Assembly: GCA_036012155.1 (NCBI GenBank) | Contig: DASCOT010000175.1 | Span: 1 to 11,964 of the forward strand | Direction: 5' to 3' | Origin: DASCOT01 sp036012155 | Lineage (GTDB): Bacteria > Acidobacteriota > UBA890 > WLXD01 | DNA length: 11,964 nt | In this document: in pieces, positions 1 to 6,838 of the stretch | Numbering within the stretch: position 1 is the first letter of the stretch | Layout of the letters: each line of letters opens with the position of its first letter | Notes under the pieces: generated by a model | Told to the model about the DNA's origin: nothing | Seen by the model: the letters and a program-made list of their open reading frames with translations, nothing else | The model's database searches: none | Made by a program: the position numbers and the translations under genes

Positions 1-31
1 CGGCCGATCGCGACGATGAGAGTACCGTGTT

Positions 32-48
32 TCCGCCGCTACGGCGGA
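32..48 (+). promoter_or_regulatory. GC-rich hairpin in the leader of the aminotransferase gene
   Basis: The arms TCCGCCG (32-38) and CGGCGGA (42-48) are perfect inverted copies around a 3-nt loop, CTA. The hexamer AGTACC occurs directly repeated on its two sides (21-26 and 48-53). The hairpin ends 22 nt before the ATG of the aminotransferase. No T-run follows it, so it is not a canonical intrinsic terminator. It may be the end of an upstream transcript or a leader structure affecting translation or mRNA stability. The structure is seen directly; the role is a guess. Confidence 0.35.
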
Positions 49-70
49 GTACCTACGAGGCGAGACGGCG

Positions 71-1396
71 ATGAACGAGACCGGGGCATCAGCGGTAGCA
101 AGCGCGTCCGCAGAGCGACGCGAAGCACAGCAGGACTACCTGTTCCCCTGCGTTTCGACCTATTACGCGGAGCCCATGGTCATGGCCGAGGCGCAAGGCG
201 TATGGGTGAAGGACGTCGAAGGCGACGAGTACCTCGACCTGTTCGCCGGCATCCTGACCACCTCGGTTGGACACTGCAATCCCGACGTCACCGCCGCTAC
301 CAAGGCGCAGATCGACAAGCTGGGACACACCTCGACCCTCTACATCACGGACCCGCAGATCGATGCTGCCCGCAAGCTGGCGTCAATCGCACCGGGCGCC
401 CTGCGGAAGACGTTCTTCACCAACAGTGGTACCGAGGCCATCGAGACCGCGATCATGCTGGCGTGCATGTACACGGGGCGGTCGGAGATCATGGCACTGC
501 GGCTCGCCTACTCTGGGCGGAGCATTCTGGCGACCAACATCACGGCCCACGCTGCGTGGAGGCCGCTCGCCAGCACGCTACCGGTCAAGCACGCACTGGC
601 ACCTTATCCGTATCGCTGTCCGTTCAAGTCGCCCTGCGATGATAGCTGCGTCGACAAGTTCGCCAACGACCTGGAGGATGCGATCGTTACCACCACCGGC
701 GGCAAGCCGGCAGCGTTCATCGCCGAGACTATCCTCGGCGTTGGTGGCTTCATCGTCCCACCACCAGGTTACTTCCAACGGGCCGCCGAGATCATCCGGT
801 CGTATGGCGGCGTGTTCATCTGCGACGAGGTACAGGCGGGATTCGGTCGTACCGGGGACAAGTGGTTCGGCATCGAGCACTGGGACGTAGAGCCCGACAT
901 CATGGTCATGGCAAAGGGCATCGCCAACGGACAGCCGGTTGGCGCCACCATCACGCGCGACGAGATCGCTGATGCCTGGACCGCCAAGACCGTGTCGACC
1001 TACGGCGGCAATCCGGTGAGCATGGCAGCCATGTCAGCGACTCTGGATGTCATGCAACGCGAAGATGTGCCCGCCAACGCGGCAGCGCGCGGCGGAGAGT
1101 TGCGTGCCGGATTCGACGCCCTGGCAGAGCGATACCCATGGATCGGCGAGGTGCGTGGCATGGGCCTGATGCAGGCTCTCGAGCTGGTCGAGGATCGCGA
1201 ATCCAAGACCCCGAGCCCCGCAACAGCGAGCGCGCTGCTCGAAGCTGCCAGGGCGGAAGGCTTGCTCGTCGGGCTCGGCGGCCAACATGGCAACGTCATC
1301 CGAGTCGGCCCGTCGCTACTGGTTACACAGGACGAGATTGCCGAAGCGCTATCGCGGCTTGGAAGGGCCTGCGAACGCGTCGATGCGGGAGCCTAA
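71..1396 (+). CDS. Class III PLP-dependent aminotransferase
   Basis: A 441-residue enzyme of the class III (fold type I) aminotransferases, the family of 4-aminobutyrate, ornithine, beta-alanine:pyruvate and AGXT2 aminotransferases. It should move an amino group from an amine or omega/beta-amino acid to a 2-oxo acid in the cytoplasm. Landmarks in order: NSGTEA at 118-123 (cofactor phosphate loop), a CPF-x3-C-x3-C cluster at 183-193, CDEVQAGFGRTG from 251 with D252 for the PLP ring nitrogen, and K282 in MAKG as the Schiff-base lysine. The usual YHG motif after the phosphate loop reads YSG (S148 in place of His), a modest departure from the family. The length is normal. The ATG at 71 lies 11 nt after a GAGG. 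The next ORF starts 4 nt after the stop, so this looks like the first visible gene of an operon with a small membrane protein, an SSS symporter and a secreted peptidase. The substrate cannot be read from sequence; the neighbours suggest an amino acid released from peptides. Confidence 0.95.
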   Translation: MNETGASAVASASAERREAQQDYLFPCVSTYYAEPMVMAEAQGVWVKDVEGDEYLDLFAGILTTSVGHCNPDVTAATKAQIDKLGHTSTLYITDPQIDAARKLASIAPGALRKTFFTNSGTEAIETAIMLACMYTGRSEIMALRLAYSGRSILATNITAHAAWRPLASTLPVKHALAPYPYRCPFKSPCDDSCVDKFANDLEDAIVTTTGGKPAAFIAETILGVGGFIVPPPGYFQRAAEIIRSYGGVFICDEVQAGFGRTGDKWFGIEHWDVEPDIMVMAKGIANGQPVGATITRDEIADAWTAKTVSTYGGNPVSMAAMSATLDVMQREDVPANAAARGGELRAGFDALAERYPWIGEVRGMGLMQALELVEDRESKTPSPATASALLEAARAEGLLVGLGGQHGNVIRVGPSLLVTQDEIAEALSRLGRACERVDAGA

Positions 1397-1399
1397 TCG

Positions 1400-1543
1400 G
1401 TGTTCGCGGGGTTGCCCTGGAACTCCTGGTTGCTGCTGATCGCAGCTGTGGGAATCGGGCTGACGATCGAGCTGGTGCACTACTGTCGCGGGCGACGCCG
1501 CCAAGTCGGGCGAAAACAGGCCCCTACCGATGGAGGCTGCTGA
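1400..1543 (+). CDS. 47-residue single-helix membrane protein, candidate symporter small subunit
   Basis: Too short for ordinary ORF calling, but well supported. A GTG start at 1400 is preceded by GGGAG (1387-1391) at the ideal 8-nt spacing. The frame runs to TGA at 1541-1543, inside the start region of the symporter gene. The product starts MFAGLPWNSW, followed by one hydrophobic helix at about residues 10-28. A strongly basic tail follows (arginines at 30 and 32-34, then K39), predicting N-out/C-in insertion by the positive-inside rule. Short one-helix proteins encoded just upstream of, and translationally coupled to, Na+-coupled symporters are known (for example MetS with the NSS transporter MetP, and small accessory proteins next to SSS transporters). 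By that analogy it may stabilise or assemble the adjacent SSS protein. I do not recognise the sequence itself, so the role is inferred from size, topology and position. Confidence 0.72.
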   Translation: MFAGLPWNSWLLLIAAVGIGLTIELVHYCRGRRRQVGRKQAPTDGGC

Positions 1544-3014
1544 GTTGGCTTCCGTCACGATTGTCGCGGTCCTCGTCTTTTATCTGGTCGTCCTGCTCGC
1601 TCTCGGCTGGTGGGCCGGGCGTGAATCCGGCAGCGTGGCCGGATACTACGTTGCCGGCAAGCAGCTGCCCTCGTGGGTCATCGCCTTCAGCTCCAACAGC
1701 ACCGGCGAGAGCGCCTGGCTGCTGCTCGGCCTCACCGGCATGGGCTACACCATCGGCATCCACGCCTTGTGGATCGTTCTCGGCGAGGTCCTCGGGGTGG
1801 CGCTCGTCTGGACGCTAGTGGCACAACCGTTCAAGACCTGGACGGATCGCTACGACTCGATCACCGTGCCCGACTACCTGGAGGCGCGGTTTCGCGACTC
1901 CAGCCACGTGATCCGCTGGCTCAGCCTGCTGATCATCATGAGCATGGTTACGGCGTATACCGCCGCTCAGCTCACCGCGGCGGGCAAGGCGTTCGCCTCC
2001 TTTCTCGACATCAGCTACGTCGCCGGCGCCCTCCTCGGAGCGGCGGTCGTCCTCTACTACACGACCGTCGGCGGCTTCAAAGCGGTCGCCTACAGCGACC
2101 TGCTGCAGGGGATATTGATGCTCGGCGGGTTGTTCTTACTGCCGTTCGTCGCGATGTCGGCCGCAGGCGGGTGGACAGCGACGATGGCGCAGCTCAACGC
2201 CACCGATCCGGCACTGTTGCGGCCGATGGGCAGCTACGGAATGAGCGTGGAGGGGTTCGTCTCGGTGATCGGCTTCATCGGCATCGGCCTCGCCTTCCTC
2301 GGCGCACCGCAGCTGCTCAGCCGGTTCATCGCTGCGCGCAGCCGGCGCGACATCCTCGAGGGCGGTCTGATCGCCGTGCCCTGCATCATCCTCTTCGACG
2401 TGGGAGCCGTGTTCGGAGGCATGGCCGGCCGGGTGATCTTCCCGGTGCTCGATGATCCCGAGACGATCCTGCCAGTGATCACATCGGAGCTCATGCCGGC
2501 GGTGTTCACCGGCGTCTATCTGGTGATCGTGCTGGCAGCGATCATGTCCACCGCCGACTCGCTGCTGATCATGGCCTCGGCCACCGTGGTCCGCGACATC
2601 GTGCAGCGCATCTACCGGCCCAATGAGCCCGAGCGGCGGCTGGCGTTGTACGGCAAGGCGACGACAGTGGTGGTTGGCATCGTGGCCCTATTGTTCGCGC
2701 TCGGCGAGGTACGCGTCATCTTCTGGTTCGTGCTGTTCGCCTGGTCGGGGCTTGCCTGTGCCTTTACTCCGGTGGTGCTGTGCTCGTTGTACTGGAAGCG
2801 GACGACCCGCGCCGGTGCCATCGCCGGCATGATCGGTGGCTTCCTCACCGCCATTGTCTGGGTACTGGCGTTCAAGCCCTACACCTACGATCTGTACGAG
2901 CTGATTCCGGGCTTCATCGTCGGCTTCGGGCTCACCATCGGGGTCAGCTTGCTCACCGAGCCACCTGAGGGAGCCGCAGAAGAGTTTGACGAGGTATGGC
3001 AGGAGATCGAGTAA
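1530..3014 (+). CDS. Sodium:solute symporter (SSS/PutP-like family)
   Basis: A 494-residue polytopic inner-membrane transporter with about 13 hydrophobic segments, matching the SSS family (PutP, PanF, SglT), which imports organic solutes with Na+. Family signatures: LGWWAGRESG after helix 1 (from residue 25), GGFKAVAYSDLLQG at 181-194 (compare the GGF-x-AV-x4-D-x2-QG of PutP), GAPQLLSRF at 258-266, and MSTADSLLIMAS at 339-350, the TM8 region whose Ser/Thr side chains help bind Na+. Two starts compete. The ATG at 1530 has no clear Shine-Dalgarno and overlaps the preceding small ORF by 14 nt. A TTG at 1545 has GGAGG at 1532-1536 with 8-nt spacing, begins just after the small ORF stops, and would give 489 residues. 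I list the ATG conservatively, but the TTG is at least as likely. The 3' end overlaps the P1 peptidase gene by 19 nt. The substrate is unknown; an amino acid released by that peptidase is a reasonable guess. Confidence 0.94.
   Translation: MEAAELASVTIVAVLVFYLVVLLALGWWAGRESGSVAGYYVAGKQLPSWVIAFSSNSTGESAWLLLGLTGMGYTIGIHALWIVLGEVLGVALVWTLVAQPFKTWTDRYDSITVPDYLEARFRDSSHVIRWLSLLIIMSMVTAYTAAQLTAAGKAFASFLDISYVAGALLGAAVVLYYTTVGGFKAVAYSDLLQGILMLGGLFLLPFVAMSAAGGWTATMAQLNATDPALLRPMGSYGMSVEGFVSVIGFIGIGLAFLGAPQLLSRFIAARSRRDILEGGLIAVPCIILFDVGAVFGGMAGRVIFPVLDDPETILPVITSELMPAVFTGVYLVIVLAAIMSTADSLLIMASATVVRDIVQRIYRPNEPERRLALYGKATTVVVGIVALLFALGEVRVIFWFVLFAWSGLACAFTPVVLCSLYWKRTTRAGAIAGMIGGFLTAIVWVLAFKPYTYDLYELIPGFIVGFGLTIGVSLLTEPPEGAAEEFDEVWQEIE
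1532..1536 (+). promoter_or_regulatory. Shine-Dalgarno GGAGG pointing to a TTG start at 1545
   Basis: A perfect GGAGG lies 8 nt before an in-frame TTG (1545-1547) of the symporter gene and overlaps the last codons of the upstream 47-residue ORF. This arrangement favours translational coupling: ribosomes finishing the small protein at 1541-1543 would be placed next to the symporter start. It lies downstream of the ATG at 1530, so it cannot serve that start. Confidence 0.5.
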
Positions 3015-4243
3015 CGACCGCCGGGCGTGCCTGCTACCGCAGCGGCCGGTTCGTCGTGCTGATCGTAGCCATTGCGCTCACCGCGTCGTCGGCAACCACG
3101 CGGAGCGCTGCTGCGGCGCCTCAGGAAGAGCCCCGCGCCCGAGATCTCGGCATTCCGTTCCCCGGCGAGCCGGGTCCGAGCAACGCGATCACCGATGTCG
3201 GCAATGTCGAGGTGGGCCACGTCACGCTGATCCGTGGTGACGGTCCCCTGGTGGTCGGCGGAGGGCCCGTGCGCACCGGCCTCACTGCAATCCGCCCGCG
3301 CGGCCGTCAGAGCGAGCCGGTGTTCGCCGGTTGGTACTCGCTCAACGGCAACGGCGAGATGACCGGCACAACCTGGATCGAGGAATCCGGCGCCCTGGAA
3401 GGCCCGGTGATGATCACCAACACACATAGCGTCGGCGTGGTGCGGGACGCGGTGATCGACTGGCTGGTTCGCGCCGGACACGGGCGCCAACCGTGGGCAC
3501 TACCGGTGGTGGCCGAGACTTACGATGGCTTTCTGAACGACATCAACGGCTTTCACGTGCACGGCGAGCATGTCTTTGAGGCCCTCGAGAACGCGCGGGG
3601 CGGAGCGGTGTCCGAAGGCGCCGTGGGCGGCGGCACCGGGATGATTTGCCACGGCTTCAAGTGCGGTATCGGAACCTCCTCCCGGTCAGTGGAGATCGAG
3701 GGCCAACGCTACATGCTCGGGGCGCTGGTGCAGGCGAACTACGGAGGCCGTGACGACCTGATGATCGCCGGTGTTCCAGTCGGCCGCGAGATCACCGACC
3801 TGCGCGCCCATGCTGGCGCCACCAGTGCTGACGCGGAAGAGCTCGGCATACCCGGCGATCGCGACTTCGGCTCGATCATCGTAGTGGTCGCTACCAACGC
3901 TCCGCTGCTGCCGTATCAACTCAAGCGCATCGCCCGGCGAGTACCACTCGGAATCGCCCGGATGGGCGGTATGGCCAGCAACGGCTCCGGGGACATCTTC
4001 GTCGCCTTCTCCACCGCCAATCGCAGCGCCGCCGGAAACAGCGATGCAAGCACGGTCGAGATGCTACCTAACGGGTGGCTGACGCCTTTGTTTCAGGCAA
4101 CCGCGTACGCGGTCGAGGAAGCGATCACCAACGCGCTGGTCGCCGGCACGACGATCATCGGTCGAGACGGCAACACGGTGTACGGGCTTCCGCACGGCCG
4201 GCTGCGCGACGTCTTACGACGCTACAATCGCCTCCTCCAGTAG
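2996..4243 (+). CDS. Exported P1-family peptidase (DmpA/BapA-like beta-aminopeptidase)
   Basis: A 415-residue member of peptidase family P1 (MEROPS), Ntn-hydrolase-like enzymes that self-cleave and release N-terminal residues, including D- or beta-amino acids, from amides and short peptides. Residues 1-41 form a signal peptide: basic R11-R18, hydrophobic core about 20-30, and an Ala-rich cleavage region at 38-41. This puts the enzyme outside the inner membrane. Family segments follow: NAITDVGNVEVGHVTL from 63, NGNGEMTGTTW from 117, TNTHSVGVVRDA from 141 and GAVGGGTGM from 208. The likely autocleavage site is G292-S293 in FGSII; cleavage leaves a 123-residue beta chain, close to DmpA (Gly249-Ser250, about 126 residues). 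S331 and D333 lie 38 and 40 residues after it, matching the spacing of BapA Ser250/Ser288/Glu290, with Asp for Glu. The ATG at 2996 overlaps the symporter end by 19 nt, so the two are coupled. Exact substrate specificity is not deducible. Confidence 0.92.
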   Translation: MAGDRVTTAGRACYRSGRFVVLIVAIALTASSATTRSAAAAPQEEPRARDLGIPFPGEPGPSNAITDVGNVEVGHVTLIRGDGPLVVGGGPVRTGLTAIRPRGRQSEPVFAGWYSLNGNGEMTGTTWIEESGALEGPVMITNTHSVGVVRDAVIDWLVRAGHGRQPWALPVVAETYDGFLNDINGFHVHGEHVFEALENARGGAVSEGAVGGGTGMICHGFKCGIGTSSRSVEIEGQRYMLGALVQANYGGRDDLMIAGVPVGREITDLRAHAGATSADAEELGIPGDRDFGSIIVVVATNAPLLPYQLKRIARRVPLGIARMGGMASNGSGDIFVAFSTANRSAAGNSDASTVEMLPNGWLTPLFQATAYAVEEAITNALVAGTTIIGRDGNTVYGLPHGRLRDVLRRYNRLLQ

Positions 4244-4250
4244 CGGCCTT

Positions 4251-4298
4251 GGTGCGGCCAGCCAACCCGAGTCGGCACCCACTCCGTCAGGCCGCACC
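4251..4298. terminator. Candidate bidirectional terminator between convergent genes
   Basis: The 9-bp arms GGTGCGGCC (4251-4259) and GGCCGCACC (4290-4298) are perfect inverted copies, separated by 30 nt that contain a smaller GAGT/ACTC stem (4269-4272 and 4281-4284). The structure starts 8 nt after the peptidase stop and overlaps the last codons of the convergent acyltransferase gene. That is where a shared terminator would be expected. There is no T-tract on either side, so intrinsic termination would be weak; it may instead be an mRNA 3'-end stabiliser. Confidence 0.4.
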
Positions 4299-5435
4299 GC
4301 GTGCCCGGCGCACTGTCTCGAGTGCCAACAGGGCGCCGCGCCCGGCGCGCCGCGCTGTGTTGAGACCCGCTAGCACCAGCCGCCCGGTGTTGCTGGATGG
4401 AAGGAGCACCCTGGCCACCGGTGCACGATCCTTCCAGTAGGAGCCGATGAACGAGGTGCCGTTGGCGCCGCTATCGGCATGCTGCAGCTCCGGAGTATCC
4501 AGGAACTGCCTAACTTCCTCTACGTTGGTGAGCATCCCGGGCGAGTGCTCACCGAATGCCGGATCGAAGGCACACTTGAAGCCGAACAGTGTCCCACCCT
4601 CGACAAAGCTCGAGCACATTGCGATGGCGCCACCAGCGAGTCGTACCTCGGTGAAGAACAGATCGCCGCGGCGAGAGTATGCGCCCGAGAGCGCGTCGAA
4701 GAAGGCCGCGTCGGCGCTGCAGCAGGCCAGCGCTGAGCCACGCTCGCCTTTCCAGCCGGACGCTTCCATTCGCATGAACCGTGCGGGCCAATCCGACCCG
4801 GCGTCGAGAGATCGATGATGTCGCACCTCGACCTCGGCAGTGTGGGTGAGGTTGCGCCATTGCCGTCGATAGTTGCTGCGGCGCTTCGCCGACAGTGACG
4901 CAAGATACTCGTCGAAGGATCGGTATCGGCTCAGCATAGGGCGCAAGAAACCACGCCGGATCAACGGCATCACACCGCGTGCTTCGAGGACTCGCCGCAT
5001 GGCGTCCCAGGTCAGCGAGTCGACCCCCATCAGCGGGAGCGCCAGCAGATCGATCGACGGCGCGGAGCCCTCGGCCCAATCCCACAGCGCCGTCACGGCC
5101 TCGGTAGCGTGATTGCGGTGCAGCAGAGGCTGCGACAGGTAGGAATGGAGTGTGCTCCAGAGGGTGGCCGTGTGCAGTCGACTTCGAAACTGCGATGGAG
5201 AAGTCTCGAACGGTGCACAACCGATGAGGCGCTTGCCGCCCGCCTCGTCTCGATAGACGAACACGAGCGTGAACGGTTTCGTCGCGTAGCTGCGCAGGCC
5301 AGCGAGGAGGAATTCGGGCGAGGCATAGATGTTGTCCTCGAGCCGTTCGTCGCGCAGCTGGCTCCACGCGTGCCAATGTGGGCGCACACCCTCGAGCGAA
5401 GTCACCTCTTCTACGAAGACAGTTCCGTCAGCCAT
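4287..5435 (-). CDS. GNAT-fold acyltransferase, CelD/BioF2-like (Acetyltransf_6)
   Basis: A 382-residue cytoplasmic protein of the CelD/BioF2-like acyltransferase group, related in fold to GNAT and FemAB-type transferases. Family features: a basic R-R-x-N-Y-R-R stretch at 185-191 after an FDEYLASLSAKRR-type helix, M-E-x-S-G-WKG at 223-230, LFGFKCAFDPAFGEHSPG from 283 where acyl-CoA or acyl-carrier binding is expected, and a SYWKDR segment near 332-337. Members modify envelope polysaccharides, lipids or amino sugars, and often sit in surface-polymer gene clusters. The ATG at 5433-5435 is the plausible start; only a weak AGG lies upstream. It is transcribed divergently from an ATP-grasp gene across a 140-bp gap, so the two may be co-regulated. 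The donor and acceptor are unknown. Confidence 0.85.
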   Translation of the reverse strand: MADGTVFVEEVTSLEGVRPHWHAWSQLRDERLEDNIYASPEFLLAGLRSYATKPFTLVFVYRDEAGGKRLIGCAPFETSPSQFRSRLHTATLWSTLHSYLSQPLLHRNHATEAVTALWDWAEGSAPSIDLLALPLMGVDSLTWDAMRRVLEARGVMPLIRRGFLRPMLSRYRSFDEYLASLSAKRRSNYRRQWRNLTHTAEVEVRHHRSLDAGSDWPARFMRMEASGWKGERGSALACCSADAAFFDALSGAYSRRGDLFFTEVRLAGGAIAMCSSFVEGGTLFGFKCAFDPAFGEHSPGMLTNVEEVRQFLDTPELQHADSGANGTSFIGSYWKDRAPVARVLLPSSNTGRLVLAGLNTARRAGRGALLALETVRRARGAA

Positions 5436-5479
5436 CTGAAGCAGCCTAAAGGGCGCGCCGACGACGACGAAGCCCTACT

Positions 5480-5493
5480 TTTCTCGAGAGAAA
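5480..5493. promoter_or_regulatory. Palindromic candidate operator between divergent genes
   Basis: TTTCTC (5480-5485) and GAGAAA (5488-5493) form a perfect 6-bp inverted repeat around GA, in the most AT-rich part of the 140-bp gap between the acyltransferase (-) and ATP-grasp (+) genes. A second short repeat, CATGC/GCATG (5521-5525 and 5535-5539), lies nearer the ATP-grasp start. Either could bind a dimeric regulator controlling both directions. I could not place convincing -35/-10 pairs, so this rests on symmetry and position only. Confidence 0.3.
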
Positions 5494-5575
5494 TATTCCG
5501 GTGGCTTGGGGCTTCCCGAACATGCCAGCATGGAGCATGCGTGAGCGGGCCGCAGCCTCGCTGCAGGGTTGAGAC

Positions 5576-6838
5576 ATGCGCAATTGGCGTCGAAACAAAC
5601 ACATCCTGGTCGATGAGGCCGAGCACAATATCGGCATCGGCGTGATCAGATCACTGGGCCGTGCCGGCTACCGGGTTACCGCATGCTCATCCGACCCGGG
5701 GGCCCTGGGATTGTCCTCACGCTTCGCGTCGCGCACAGAGGTCTGTCCCAGCCCGTTCCAACGCCAGGCCTTTCTCCGTTGGCTCGACGCCACCATCGAG
5801 GCGCAGCGAATCGACACGATCATTGCCACCGAGGGCTTGCTCACCGCCATCGAACCGAGGTACTCGTCGTACGAGCACCTGCTTCCCTACGGCGCGGACA
5901 AGGACGTTCTCTATGGTGCTGTGAGCAAGTACCGCATGGTGCGCCGATTCCTCGACCCCAAAACACCCGCAGAGCTACGCCGCCACATACCCCCGAGCTT
6001 GCTGGTCGATTCGGCTGGCCGCCTGCCGACGGCCGCCGAGCTGGACGCCTTGCCGATGCCGATCTATGCCAAGGCCGATTTCCTCAACTCGCCGGTAGGA
6101 GCTCAAAGCCAAGTATGCCGCCTCGACGATCGGGCCCACGCCAACGACGTGCTGGCAGATCTGCGAACGCGCTTCAGCCGACTCCTGGTACAGGGACACG
6201 TCGAGGGGGTCGGCGTCGGAGTCTTTTTCGTCGTGCGCTCGGGGAGGGTCCTGGACCGGTTCATGCACCGCCGTCTACACGAGTTCCCGCATACCGGGGG
6301 CGTGTCGTCGTACCGTCAGAGCTGGTGGCACGACGCCATCCATGCCGATGCGCGCCAGCGGATCCGCTACCTGAACTGGCAGGGTCCCATCATGCTCGAG
6401 TATCGCTGGGATCCGCGCACTGACGCGTTCCATCTGATCGAGCTCAACTGCCGCTTCTGGGGATCACTACATCTGGCCCTCTACGCCGGGGTGGACTTCC
6501 CGCGGATCTTGGTCGATGCGATGCACGGGCATGTCGAGCCGCGCCAGCACGCGTTCCCGGTCGGGGTCCGTTGCCGCGATACGTTCCCCACCGAAGCCCA
6601 TCACGTCGGCTCACGCCTGCGCGACACGTCGATTCCTACGCGCAGCAAGGTATGGAGCGTTGTTCGCTTCGTCGGGCTGACTCTCAACCCGCGTGTCCAT
6701 GCCGACCTGCTGTACCCGGGCGATCGGCGACTTTATTGGAAGGCTCTCGGGCGCTACGCCCGAGCGGTACTGGGGTCACTATGCAGTCGGCTGCGTCAGC
6801 GCCGAGCAACCGGAGAGCGAGTATGGGTCGAGGGATAG
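5576..6838 (+). CDS. ATP-grasp superfamily ligase-like protein
   Basis: A 420-residue protein resembling stand-alone ATP-grasp enzymes related to carbamoyl-phosphate synthase and D-Ala ligases, which join a carboxylate (through an acyl phosphate) to an amine or thiol. The N-terminal pre-ATP-grasp Rossmann-like part starts with HILVDEAEHNIGIGVIRSL (from 9). Nucleotide-binding candidates are K166 in YAKAD and Q206-x3-EG (206-211). The Mg2+/ATP site is E275 in MLEY with E289 and N291 in IELNCRFWGS, the classic paired acidic/Asn signature. A basic C-terminal tail (from about 395) may touch membrane or nucleic acid. An AGGG lies about 8-11 nt before the ATG. The 3' end overlaps the next membrane protein gene by 16 nt, so the two are co-translated. 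Beside the divergent acyltransferase it may take part in building or modifying an amide-linked envelope compound. The substrate is not visible. Confidence 0.85.
   Translation: MRNWRRNKHILVDEAEHNIGIGVIRSLGRAGYRVTACSSDPGALGLSSRFASRTEVCPSPFQRQAFLRWLDATIEAQRIDTIIATEGLLTAIEPRYSSYEHLLPYGADKDVLYGAVSKYRMVRRFLDPKTPAELRRHIPPSLLVDSAGRLPTAAELDALPMPIYAKADFLNSPVGAQSQVCRLDDRAHANDVLADLRTRFSRLLVQGHVEGVGVGVFFVVRSGRVLDRFMHRRLHEFPHTGGVSSYRQSWWHDAIHADARQRIRYLNWQGPIMLEYRWDPRTDAFHLIELNCRFWGSLHLALYAGVDFPRILVDAMHGHVEPRQHAFPVGVRCRDTFPTEAHHVGSRLRDTSIPTRSKVWSVVRFVGLTLNPRVHADLLYPGDRRLYWKALGRYARAVLGSLCSRLRQRRATGERVWVEG

Noticed and set aside
16..642. Long + strand ORF overlapping the aminotransferase
   Set aside because: It is Arg/His-rich, has no recognisable motif and lies in an alternate frame of a gene with clear class III aminotransferase motifs; a GC-rich shadow.
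6571..6822. N-terminal extension of the membrane protein into the ATP-grasp gene
   Set aside because: The 84 extra residues are basic and motif-free and overlap a well-supported coding region. The ATG at 6823 has a good GGAGAG ribosome site and gives a normal membrane-protein N-terminus.
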